A stretch of DNA of 64,000 bases. It comes from Methanomicrobia archaeon (GTDB taxonomy: Archaea > Methanobacteriota_B > Thermococci > Methanofastidiosales > NM3). The stretch spans positions 22,019 through 86,018 of the forward strand of contig JAUVXU010000007.1 in NCBI GenBank assembly GCA_030603445.1, written 5' to 3'. Both the position numbers and the translations under genes were made by a program. The notes under the pieces are model-generated. The model was given only the letters and a program-made list of their open reading frames with translations, did not search any database and was not told where the DNA came from. Each line of letters starts with the position of its first letter. The stretch's first letter is position 1. Below are positions 10,567 through 19,724 of the stretch, piece after piece.

Positions 10567-11720
10567 ATTCAAAATCATTTTGGGGTTGGTCATCAACTGA
10601 AGCATTGCGTGAGGGTGGTGAGTCAGGGGGATTTGTCACATCGTTTCTTGAAAGTATTGTGGGTAAGTACGACAATATACTAGCAGTACGCAAGACAGGC
10701 ACCGTTTTTGAGGGGGCGGTCATGTCAATTGACAGTAAAGAGGATGCGATAAAGACGCAGGGCGCTTTGCATGCTGTATGTATGGAGCTATCCCATTACA
10801 TCAAGAAAGGAGAAAGGACCGCCATTGTCCTAAAACCATGTGATGCACGTGCGGTCATAGAGAATATGAAAAGGAATCATGTCGAACGCGAAAATGTGCT
10901 GTTGATAGGTTTAAATTGCGGTGGGACTCTGCCGCCAGTAGACACAATGAGATTTATTGACAATTATTTTGAATTGGCTCCAGAAGATATTGTAAAGGAA
11001 GAAATAGCTAAAGGAAAAATCATTTTTAAAACCACTTCTGGTAAAGAGTTTTGGAAAACCATCGATGAAATCGAGGAAGAAGGATTTGGCAGGCGTGAGA
11101 ACTGCAGATACTGCGATGTTAAGATCCCTTCGATGTGCGATATAGCTTGTGGAAATTGGGGCACTCCAGCAGGAAAGAACATCACATTTGTAGAAGTATT
11201 CACTGAAAATGGAAATAATGCGCTCGAACAGGCTGTTAGAGAAGGTTTCATTAATGTCGGGGAGCCTTCTGAGAAGATGATAGCCGTCCGATCAAAGATA
11301 AATGGCATCATGAAGAAGATGGCAGGTGGCTGGAATAAAAGAATAATTGGCCGTTTGCGAAATATGCCAAACGAGGAGCGCCTGGCATATATTAAAAATG
11401 TGCTATCTCCTTGTATCGCATGTTACGCATGCAGAAAGGCATGTCCAGTGTGCAAATGTGGCGATGATTGTAAATGCATGCAGATGGATCCTGACGATTC
11501 CCTCCCTATATCTATTTTTCATTCAATACGTTTGTTGCACCTTACAGAGTCATGCATAGGGTGTGGAAATTGTAGTGACGTCTGTCCTGTTGACATACCA
11601 CTAGCACATTTGCATCAGCTTTTTGCTAGAAACTATGAGAAAAAGACAGGATATAAACCTGGGATGTCTATTGAGGACATACCACCCTTATCTCGAGGTG
11701 ATCTGCCTGAAGGTTATTGA
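10563..11720 (+). CDS. FrhB/FdhB-family Fe-S flavoprotein (formate dehydrogenase / F420 hydrogenase beta-like)
   Basis: 385 aa. '[16 protein letters not shown]', '[10 protein letters not shown]', Cys clusters '[22 protein letters not shown]' and '[14 protein letters not shown]', '[16 protein letters not shown]'. Confidence 0.88.
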   Translation: MNSKSFWGWSSTEALREGGESGGFVTSFLESIVGKYDNILAVRKTGTVFEGAVMSIDSKEDAIKTQGALHAVCMELSHYIKKGERTAIVLKPCDARAVIENMKRNHVERENVLLIGLNCGGTLPPVDTMRFIDNYFELAPEDIVKEEIAKGKIIFKTTSGKEFWKTIDEIEEEGFGRRENCRYCDVKIPSMCDIACGNWGTPAGKNITFVEVFTENGNNALEQAVREGFINVGEPSEKMIAVRSKINGIMKKMAGGWNKRIIGRLRNMPNEERLAYIKNVLSPCIACYACRKACPVCKCGDDCKCMQMDPDDSLPISIFHSIRLLHLTESCIGCGNCSDVCPVDIPLAHLHQLFARNYEKKTGYKPGMSIEDIPPLSRGDLPEGY

Positions 11721-13137
11721 TTCACATTGTCCTGGATGTAGCATACTATGCGGTGTTCATATAATCGATGATGATGAAGGGATTGATATAGAATTTATGA
11801 AAAGTTGTACTATTAATAGCGGAAAGCTATGTAAGTTTGGAATAGATCTTCCAAAATTTTATTCTTCTCCAAAACAGGAACCTTATGTCTATGGGAAAAA
11901 GGTTTCATATGACGATGCAATAGCGGCAACAGCAGATGCACTAAAATCATGGGAAAATACTCGTGGCATGAGTGAAGGAGTAATATTGTGTACAGGCGAT
12001 GCAACATGTGAAGAATTGTTGGTATTGGGCAAGCTTGCTAAAAAAGCAGATATGGTCTGTGCAACAGGTCTTGGGAAGATAGTTAGCACGATAGGAGGTA
12101 CGACACTACTTCGCAAGTCATCTAATTTTAACATAATAGAATATGCAAAATCGATTATTCTTGTAGATATAGACCCCTATTATCAGTATCCATTAATTGC
12201 CAGAAAGCTACAAATTGCTAAATCCAACGGCGCCCATATTATTTCAATTGGAACAGAAAAGCCCCATATAGACCATATTGTGGATGAGGTAAAACTCATA
12301 CATCCCTCCAAAATGCAAAAGGAACTTGAATCTTTGTGCGAATCGGTTTCCTCAGAAACACTGTTTATAACATCATTAGGAATATATTCAGATCTTTCTA
12401 CTATAGCAGCGATAAACAATAATTGTACAAAACAATATTCTCGCATAATGTATATGAAAGACTTTGCAAATACTGAAGGGTCTTTAGTACTTGGTATTGA
12501 TACCAAGAATAATAGTATTGAGGATATCATAGAAGGCATGGAATCAGGAAAGATAACAGCTCTTTTTTTGATAGAATCTCCCCTTTATGAGAGTTATATA
12601 GACAATGAACGTTTTAGGAATGCTTGTCAGAATCTACAACACCTAATAATCTTGCAATCACGTGCTACATCTGTTCCAAACAACGCAATAATGCTACCAT
12701 TACCCTTGTTTTATGAACGAAAGGGCACTCTTATAAACGTTTGTGGTAGATTTCTTTCCCTCAAGGGAGACAAGGAAGGTGTAGCAGGGGTAAGCAATGA
12801 CATATTAGAAAAATTAGGTGCTAAGAAACTTAGCTTTGAAACGCTTACACAAGAAGCAGTGGATCGTTATAGTAAGTGGAAGTCATTGATACCAGAACGT
12901 AGCACTGTAGAGGTCCCAAAATCCGCAGTAGATAGTGGTCCGTGCCACAAGTATATTTCTAATCCTTTCTTAGTTAGAGGTTTGCCATATACGCCTTGCA
13001 AGAGGGTTGGCAAAGGACTATATCCTAAGGCAAAGAAAAAGGAACGATACGCAGTGTTACAAGATATCGCTGAGAATGTTGTTTTATCGTATGAAAAGGA
13101 CACAAGGTTTAGAAAGGTATTAGATATTTATGAATAA
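11623..13137 (+). CDS. Molybdopterin oxidoreductase-like protein (FdhA/FwdB/NuoG-like) with apparently degenerate active site
   Basis: 'HCPGCSILCGVHI...GKLCKFGIDLP' [4Fe-4S] motif, 'SIILVDIDPYYQYPLIARKLQIAKSNGAHIISIG', 'LPLPLFYERKGTLINVCGRFLSLKGD'. True start uncertain; homology begins near 11707-11713, overlapping the preceding gene. Confidence 0.8.
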   Translation: MLETMRKRQDINLGCLLRTYHPYLEVICLKVIDSHCPGCSILCGVHIIDDDEGIDIEFMKSCTINSGKLCKFGIDLPKFYSSPKQEPYVYGKKVSYDDAIAATADALKSWENTRGMSEGVILCTGDATCEELLVLGKLAKKADMVCATGLGKIVSTIGGTTLLRKSSNFNIIEYAKSIILVDIDPYYQYPLIARKLQIAKSNGAHIISIGTEKPHIDHIVDEVKLIHPSKMQKELESLCESVSSETLFITSLGIYSDLSTIAAINNNCTKQYSRIMYMKDFANTEGSLVLGIDTKNNSIEDIIEGMESGKITALFLIESPLYESYIDNERFRNACQNLQHLIILQSRATSVPNNAIMLPLPLFYERKGTLINVCGRFLSLKGDKEGVAGVSNDILEKLGAKKLSFETLTQEAVDRYSKWKSLIPERSTVEVPKSAVDSGPCHKYISNPFLVRGLPYTPCKRVGKGLYPKAKKKERYAVLQDIAENVVLSYEKDTRFRKVLDIYE

Positions 13138-13164
13138 CCTAATATCTCATTATATTTTTTTTAA

Positions 13165-13356
13165 TCATTCAACATTTGATATCTTTAGCTCTGCTTCTTT
13201 GAGTAGTGTGTTGCAATGATCGATTATTTTTTTTCCAAGTTCGTAGTTATCCATAGCATCATTAAGTGAAATATCTCCTATATCAAGTTCTTTTACTATC
13301 TTTTCTAGCTCTTGGATACTATCCTCAAAACTTAATGTTTCAATATTACTGCTCAT
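13165..13356 (-). CDS. xseB: Exodeoxyribonuclease VII small subunit
   Basis: 'LSFEDSIQELEKIVKELDIGDISLNDAMDNYELGKKIIDHCNTLLKEAELKI' is canonical XseB. Confidence 0.95.
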   Translation of the reverse strand: MSSNIETLSFEDSIQELEKIVKELDIGDISLNDAMDNYELGKKIIDHCNTLLKEAELKISNVE

Positions 13357-14578
13357 TTTTGTTGTCTCCTTTTCTTATTTCTGCCTGCAACGTACCATCC
13401 TTTAGTTGCAGTGTTACTATATCACCCAAATGCACAGATTTCACTGATCTTATCAATTTTCCTTCTTTATATACTAACGTATAGCCACGCTCCAACACGG
13501 CAAGTGGGTTAATAGATTCGAGCACTTCTATTTTTTTAGATATCAGATTGGACATCTTTTCAAGTGTGCGCTTATATGTTGTGTCAAGATCGCGGGAAGT
13601 ATAAACTAATGCTTGCTGTTTTTGTTCAAGCATTATGCGGGGGCTCTTTCTTTCTAACTTTAGGTCCAATGCTTCTAGCGTCTGTTTGCTTGAGGCCATA
13701 TAGTATATTGTGGCCTTCTTGAGCTGTTCAAACATGCGCTTCATTTTGGCCATTTCATCATAAACATTAACAGTGGCCTTCTCTGCAGCTTGGGTAGGCG
13801 TTGTTGCTACAACGTCTGAAACGAACTCTGCTATGGTGTGGTCTACTTCGTGTCCCACTCCACATATCACCGGCTTCTTTGTTTTAGCTATTGCTCTAGC
13901 AACTATCTCTTCATTAAAAGGCCATAGTTCTTCTATGGATCCCCCGCCTCGTGCTAGAATAATTGTGTCAATTGAAGGGATGTCATCTGCTAACATTAGA
14001 GAGTGTGCAATATCTTTTTCAGCTCCTTGCCCCTGAACGCGGGTGGGTATTACAATAAGCTCAACGAAAGGATTGCGTCTAAAGAATTGGTCTATGATGT
14101 CTTGTAGTGCAGCACCGTCTTTTGATGTAACTATTGCAATTTTTTTAGGAAATGGGGTTATACTCTTTTTTTCGGAAATATCAAAGAGGCCTTCTTGGCT
14201 TAGCTTGGATTTAAGGGTCAAGAATTGGGCATATAGTGCTCCTTTTCCTTTGTCAATTACATCTTTTACAATGCAGCTAATTTGTCCATAAGGGGCATAG
14301 AAGTTTATCTTGCCTCTAACGATTATAGTTTTTCCTTCCAAAGGGAGGGATGTACATTTACTCACGTTATTTGAGAACAAGGCACATTTTATCCTTGCGT
14401 GTTCATCTTTTAAATCAAAATACATATTCCCGTGGGAATGTGACACGCGAAATATCTCTCCAACTACATAGACGTCTTTAAGCATTTCTTGATTATCAAT
14501 AGCTATTGAAACCTCTCTACAAAGTTCCTTTACAGTTATTGGGTGTTCTGGGTCCATTTGTATAAAAAGCATTTTCAT
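13346..14578 (-). CDS. xseA: Exodeoxyribonuclease VII large subunit
   Basis: OB domain + 'IAIVTSKDGAALQDIIDQFFRRNPFVELIVIPTRVQGQGA', 'LARGGGSIEELWPFNEEIVARAIAKTKKPVICGVGHEVDHTIAEFVSDVVATTPTQAAE'. Confidence 0.97.
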   Translation of the reverse strand: MKMLFIQMDPEHPITVKELCREVSIAIDNQEMLKDVYVVGEIFRVSHSHGNMYFDLKDEHARIKCALFSNNVSKCTSLPLEGKTIIVRGKINFYAPYGQISCIVKDVIDKGKGALYAQFLTLKSKLSQEGLFDISEKKSITPFPKKIAIVTSKDGAALQDIIDQFFRRNPFVELIVIPTRVQGQGAEKDIAHSLMLADDIPSIDTIILARGGGSIEELWPFNEEIVARAIAKTKKPVICGVGHEVDHTIAEFVSDVVATTPTQAAEKATVNVYDEMAKMKRMFEQLKKATIYYMASSKQTLEALDLKLERKSPRIMLEQKQQALVYTSRDLDTTYKRTLEKMSNLISKKIEVLESINPLAVLERGYTLVYKEGKLIRSVKSVHLGDIVTLQLKDGTLQAEIRKGDNKNEQ

Positions 14579-14601
14579 TTTATTTAAAGATTATGAACAG
14601 A

Positions 14602-15033
14602 TTAATTTTTCTGTTTTGAAATGCGGTATTCTTTCCAGGATACGTTTCCCTTTAATATCGTTTCACGCAAATTGCGTTCAGTTGTTGAAAGTTTTGAATT
14701 TCCAGTTTTTACTTCTACAAAGACCACTTCATTAATATTTTTATGTTCCATGCCTTTGAAGACTATGAAGTCTATTGGTTTACCGATAAATCTTACTTCT
14801 GTCGGTGCATAAGGAAAATCAGGAAGGTAAGGTGCAAGTTGTTCTGTGAACTGTCCTTCTAGTACAGCGCGCGAACGGGTCGTGGCGTCTTTGCGTATAG
14901 ATGGCACTTCTTTTTCCCACATCCTGTTAGTTTTTGCAATTCCTAGTTTAACTCCAAAATATGTGCCTATAATCAAAAAAATAATGGCTATTATTAGAAA
15001 TATCGTTAAATCATACATTTTTTCACCTAACAA
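14602..15033 (-). CDS. Membrane-anchored endonuclease related to archaeal Holliday junction resolvase
   Basis: N-terminal TM, then 'VLEGQFTEQLAPYLPDFPYAPTEVRFIGKPIDFIVFKGM...VVFVEVKTGNSKLSTTERNLRETI' (PDDEXK-like D..ExK). Confidence 0.85.
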   Translation of the reverse strand: MLGEKMYDLTIFLIIAIIFLIIGTYFGVKLGIAKTNRMWEKEVPSIRKDATTRSRAVLEGQFTEQLAPYLPDFPYAPTEVRFIGKPIDFIVFKGMEHKNINEVVFVEVKTGNSKLSTTERNLRETILKGNVSWKEYRISKQKN

Positions 15034-15257
15034 TTATGCCTTTGGGCGCATGGTATTTGTTTATATGTTTAATAAAATAAATTCTTGAAAATATAATTTG
15101 GAAGAAATGTGTTGTTTATATAAACAATTATCTGACATGCAATTTATATATTTAGTTAGAGAGAGCGATTAAAAGTAAAGATATACGTGTTATATTCTCC
15201 ACGTTTTGTAATAATTTGCGGGATTTGTCTTTTTTTTATTATATTGTGAAAATATGG

Positions 15258-15342
15258 TGCGGGGGAAGGGATTTGAACCCTCGAACCTCTACAAGACTAG
15301 GCCCTGAACCTAGCGCCTTTGACCAATCTCGGCAACCCCCGC
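15258..15342 (-). tRNA. tRNA-Leu(CAG), CCA encoded
   Basis: Minus strand gcgggggttgccgagattggtcaaaggcgctaggttCAGggcctagtcttgtagaggttcgagggttcaaatcccttcccccgca(cca); 7-bp acceptor stem, type II variable arm. Encoded CCA occupies 15255-15257. Confidence 0.95.
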
Positions 15343-15482
15343 AAAACACTTTGATAATTTGGTGTTCAGTCTGTATGTTTATATTTAAAGTTTTCTTTTT
15401 TGATTTGTGCATAAAAAAGAGACCATTTTATTTCATATATCTTATTATGGGCACCATACATAAGGCCGCCCTATCAGCCCCT

Positions 15483-16337
15483 TTAGTTTAGGGGGATGAA
15501 TTCGAACTTGTTTATTATTACTTCTATATCGTCCTCAGTAGAGGGAGGGGTATTTTCAAGAACATATAGATTCATATGTACTTTCTCATTTCCTTCAGGC
15601 GGGATATACTTTCCTCTGTATACCCATGAGGCCAGAATATAATCTTTTGTCAGCGGATGGAAGGGGTATCTTTGGATACTTATGAAGGATATGGATTGTG
15701 GCGTCCAGTGGAAGAGATGGATTGAAGAACAAGACCACTGATCTGGGGAAAAGTAATAAATATTTTTATCAATGCAGCTTGGTTGCACCACGTATTGTGC
15801 GCCATTATTATTTTTATCCCCCCATTTTGCGAATTCAATATCTATTTCAGTGTGGTAATTCTTTTTTTTATCACTATAGGTAAATAGGCCAAGAACAGTA
15901 TCTGCACTGAATTGATCTACTCTACTATCTAAAGAGAATATATATGTGCCATAACCAAAACTTTGTTCTGTGTATACTTCTGTACAATACCAGACCCCCC
16001 CTCTACAGTGGAGTGTCATGTGCAAATATCCAAACTCGTCAACCCAGATATCTTCCCCACTATTGGAGAATATGTTATTTTGTGGTCCAACACGATTTTC
16101 TGATTTTTTTACATCCCAAATATAATTAGAAAATTCTATTTTATCATATATTGCATTAGGTTGCGGGGATAATTGGAACGATATTGTGCTAGGCTTGATT
16201 AAGGAATCAATCGTTAAAGTTAATGCTTGCTTTTCATTCTCTTTAGATGAACAATTCAACGTTATTGGCATAATAATGATTGTAATTATTATAACAATTG
16301 CAAATATTATGGGGATTTTCTTTTTTATTTTATTCAT
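15483..16337 (-). CDS. Secreted/membrane-anchored GH16-like glycoside hydrolase fold protein
   Basis: N-terminal signal/TM; jelly-roll-like 'EQSFGYGTYIFSLDSRVDQFSADTVLGLFTYSD...TEIDIEFAKWGD' resembling the GH16 ExDxE catalytic strand. Confidence 0.65.
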   Translation of the reverse strand: MNKIKKKIPIIFAIVIIITIIIMPITLNCSSKENEKQALTLTIDSLIKPSTISFQLSPQPNAIYDKIEFSNYIWDVKKSENRVGPQNNIFSNSGEDIWVDEFGYLHMTLHCRGGVWYCTEVYTEQSFGYGTYIFSLDSRVDQFSADTVLGLFTYSDKKKNYHTEIDIEFAKWGDKNNNGAQYVVQPSCIDKNIYYFSPDQWSCSSIHLFHWTPQSISFISIQRYPFHPLTKDYILASWVYRGKYIPPEGNEKVHMNLYVLENTPPSTEDDIEVIINKFEFIPLN

Positions 16338-16551
16338 TAGTGTCGATATTTATTATTATCGTCTTTTTTATAATTTGCTTGGATAATCGGTTAATTTTAA
16401 TAAACAAATACATACTCCCCGAAAGATTTTTATTAATAAATTCTCTGTGTAACCCTGTGGATGTGTGATATGTGCCAATTTTGAGTGATGCATTAGAACG
16501 ATGTAACAAATTGTGCATTGATGAATTTTTTATTACTAGGGGGCTTCTTCT

Positions 16552-18063
16552 TTGAATGTTTCAGATAATTCTAGCATTATCAATAATTTATCAAATGATG
16601 AGAAGTTATTGTTAAAGCGTTTAATTGCGATTAAGAATGAAAAAGCAACTGTGACAGAGCTTGAGGACAAGGACATGCCATCAGTTGCAATCAATCGCGC
16701 TGCACTTGGATTGGAGTCAAAAAGGCTTATTACAATAAAAGAATCTTTAAAAAAACGTATTATTATTACCAAAGAAGGAAAATCTCTCAAAAAATCAGTG
16801 CCAGAGCGCGAAGTTGGGGAGAAGATTGTTTCTAGTGGATGTAAAGTTGTATTTCTTGATGATCTGGGCATTGACAAGCGCGTAGTAGGAATTGCTATGG
16901 GCTGGCTTAGAAAACGAGAATGGGCAATAGTATCCAAAGAAGATGGAAAAATTAAGGTTTCTTTAACCGAGAAAGGCATAAAGGAGCTTTCTAGCCCTTC
17001 ATGGATTCAGGAGATATTAAGTAAGGTAGAAAAAGAATGCGTTTATCTTGACGAGGGTATATCATCTGAACAATATTCTATCTTGAAAGGTAGAAAAGCT
17101 GTCGATATAAGGGAGGAGAAGGAACGCTATCTTGAACTTGAAGTCAGAGGCAGGGAAATAGCACCAGAAGAGCTGTTGGTTCATAAGAAGATTTCACAGC
17201 TAACAGCAGAGCTGCTAAGAAATAATAAGTGGCGCGATTGCGAATTCAAGCGTTTTGACGTCTCTTTGCCTGTGAAAAGAATTTATCCTGGCAAGAAACA
17301 ACCTTATCTCGCTTTTCTCGATGATTTAAGATCTACTCTTGTTGCATTGGGATTCCAAGAGATGCGTGGCCCTCTAATAGAAACAGAGTTCTGGAACTTT
17401 GATGCACTGTTCCAACCACAGAATCATCCTGCCAGGGACTGGACAGATACATATCGTTTAATACACCCAAAAAAGGGGCATTTGATAGATGAAGGTGTGG
17501 TTCAGGCAGTAAAGGCGGCCCATGAATCTTCTTGGAAATATATGTGGGGGCCAGAAAAAGCAAGAAATCTCATGCCTCGTGCACACGGCACTTGCCTTTC
17601 TGCACGACAATTGCAAATGGGTATTGAAGTGCCAGGGAAATACTTCTCTATCGCCCGTTGTTTCAGACCAGATGTGCTCGATAAGACGCACCTTATAGAA
17701 TTCAATCAGATTGAGGGCATAATTTGCGATCCTTCTTTAAATTTCAAGAATTTGCTTGGAGTATTAAAACAGTTCGCAATCGAGATTGCGGGCGCAAAAG
17801 ATGTACGTTTTTATCCAGATTATTATCCATTTACTGAACCTTCAGTACAGATGTCTGCAAAACACCCAGAACTTGGGTGGGTGGAATTTGGTGGAGCCGG
17901 TATTTTCAGAAAAGAGCTTACAGAACCATTGGACGTATCAATACCTGTTATCGCATGGGGGCTTGGAGTAGATAGGCTTGCCATGTTCAAGTTAGAGATT
18001 GACGATATTCGCTTCTTGTTTTCGGATGATATTGTTTGGTTGCGTGATGAGGCGATGATCTAA
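16552..18063 (+). CDS. pheS: Phenylalanine--tRNA ligase alpha subunit
   Basis: Class II motifs: 'MRGPLIETEFWNFDALFQPQNHPARDWTDTYRL', 'YFSIARCFRPDVLDKTHLIEFNQIEG', 'GGAGIFRKELTEPLDVSIPVIAWGLGVDRLAM'. TTG start. Confidence 0.97.
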   Translation: MNVSDNSSIINNLSNDEKLLLKRLIAIKNEKATVTELEDKDMPSVAINRAALGLESKRLITIKESLKKRIIITKEGKSLKKSVPEREVGEKIVSSGCKVVFLDDLGIDKRVVGIAMGWLRKREWAIVSKEDGKIKVSLTEKGIKELSSPSWIQEILSKVEKECVYLDEGISSEQYSILKGRKAVDIREEKERYLELEVRGREIAPEELLVHKKISQLTAELLRNNKWRDCEFKRFDVSLPVKRIYPGKKQPYLAFLDDLRSTLVALGFQEMRGPLIETEFWNFDALFQPQNHPARDWTDTYRLIHPKKGHLIDEGVVQAVKAAHESSWKYMWGPEKARNLMPRAHGTCLSARQLQMGIEVPGKYFSIARCFRPDVLDKTHLIEFNQIEGIICDPSLNFKNLLGVLKQFAIEIAGAKDVRFYPDYYPFTEPSVQMSAKHPELGWVEFGGAGIFRKELTEPLDVSIPVIAWGLGVDRLAMFKLEIDDIRFLFSDDIVWLRDEAMI

Positions 18064-19724
18064 TGCCTACCATTACAATTTCTAAGGACGATATTTCTCG
18101 CCTTTTGGGAAAAGAAATATCTTTAGAAGAACTTGATGAACTTATCTTGTATGCAAAAGGAGAGATCGATGGAGTCGATGGGGATTTGATTAAAGTAGAT
18201 CAAAAGGACACGAATCGCCCTGATTTATGGTCTACTGAAGGTATAGTTCGCCAGCTGCGCGGAACGTTAGGTGTGGAAAGTGGGATGCCCAATTATGAAA
18301 TAATAAAAAGCGATATCAACATCTATGTGGACCCCCTACTAAAAGATGTACGGCCTTGTTGCGTCAATGCAGTGGTAAAAGGGCTTGATATCGATGAGGC
18401 GTTTTTGTCCCAAATAATACAATTACAGGAAAAGATAGCTCTGACATTTGGCAGGAAGAGACGCGAGGTGGCTGTTGGAATAATAGATTTTGATAAGATA
18501 ACTCCACCGATATACTACAAGGCAACTAAACCAGATGAGAATGCTTTTATCCCGCTTGCTTTTGAAAAGCCACTTACTCCTAGAGATATACTTGAGCGGC
18601 ACCCAAAGGGAAAGGAGTATAGGCATCTAGTAGATAAAAGCGAGATATACCCCATTTTGGTAGATTCAGATGGTGTCGTTCTTACCATGCCGCCAATAAT
18701 AAATTCGGAGCATACAGGAAAAGTTACCACAGAAACAAAAAATATATTCATCGATGTGACCGGATTTAACATAGAAACCCTTAAGACAGCGCTCAATGTG
18801 ATCGTATCTGCATTTGCAGAGCGTGGAGGTAAGGTATACAGCGTGACCGTTAATTATCCTGATGAATCTATAAGTGTCCCAGACATGACGCCTGTAACTT
18901 TTTCAATTGAAAAACAATACATTTGCTCAACGCTTGGAATAGATTTAGATAATTCAGATATCATACGCTTGTTAGGCAATATGCGCTATGATGCAACGAT
19001 AAAGGATGAAACGATAAGTGTGACCTATTTGCCGTATCGCAAGGATATAATGCATGCAAGCGATGTCATAGAGGATATCTGCATAGCATATGGCTATAAT
19101 AATATTCTCCCAGAAACACCCACTCTTTACACTATAGGAAGACAGTTGCCCATTTCCAGGAAATTGCTTATTGCCCGTGAGCTAATGATAGGGCTTGGTT
19201 TTCAGGAGATTGTGTCTTTCACGTTATCTAACAACGAGGCATTATTTGGGAAAATGAGGCTTTCACGTCCAGATGATATAGTTGAGATAGAGAATCCTGT
19301 TGCCGTGTCATGGTCTGTATTGAGGAACTGGCTAACACCATCATTGATGGCGTTCTTATCTAAGAACACGCATCATGATTATCCTCAAAATCTCTTTGAG
19401 GTATCTGAAGTGGTAAGTACAGATGAAAACAAAGAGACGATGGTTGACAGCAGATATAAGCTAGCTTTCTCAATTTGTCATTCACAGGCGAATTACACAA
19501 AAGCAAGAGAGGTCCTGGATAGCTTTATGTTAAACACAGGCATATCATACTGTGTGGAGACAGATACTCACCCGTCATTTCTTGATGGGCGCATAGGTAA
19601 GATAATGGTAAATGGAAAGGAACGGGGCATCATAGGAGAGATACACCCAGAAGTTATTGAAAATTGGGGAATTGAGTCTCCTATAGCGATAGTAGAGTTT
19701 GAATTAGAAAAGATTTTAGAATGA
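18063..19724 (+). CDS. pheT: Phenylalanine--tRNA ligase beta subunit (archaeal type)
   Basis: 'DQKDTNRPDLWSTEGIVRQLRG', 'VAVGIIDFDKITPPIYYKA', C-terminal PheT domain. Directly follows pheS. Confidence 0.97.
   Translation: MPTITISKDDISRLLGKEISLEELDELILYAKGEIDGVDGDLIKVDQKDTNRPDLWSTEGIVRQLRGTLGVESGMPNYEIIKSDINIYVDPLLKDVRPCCVNAVVKGLDIDEAFLSQIIQLQEKIALTFGRKRREVAVGIIDFDKITPPIYYKATKPDENAFIPLAFEKPLTPRDILERHPKGKEYRHLVDKSEIYPILVDSDGVVLTMPPIINSEHTGKVTTETKNIFIDVTGFNIETLKTALNVIVSAFAERGGKVYSVTVNYPDESISVPDMTPVTFSIEKQYICSTLGIDLDNSDIIRLLGNMRYDATIKDETISVTYLPYRKDIMHASDVIEDICIAYGYNNILPETPTLYTIGRQLPISRKLLIARELMIGLGFQEIVSFTLSNNEALFGKMRLSRPDDIVEIENPVAVSWSVLRNWLTPSLMAFLSKNTHHDYPQNLFEVSEVVSTDENKETMVDSRYKLAFSICHSQANYTKAREVLDSFMLNTGISYCVETDTHPSFLDGRIGKIMVNGKERGIIGEIHPEVIENWGIESPIAIVEFELEKILE

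Noticed and set aside
15216-15491. 91-aa ORF with 'CGGRDLNPRTSTRLGPEPSAFDQSRQPPQ'
   Set aside because: It is the antisense reading of tRNA-Leu(CAG), a classic tRNA-derived false ORF.
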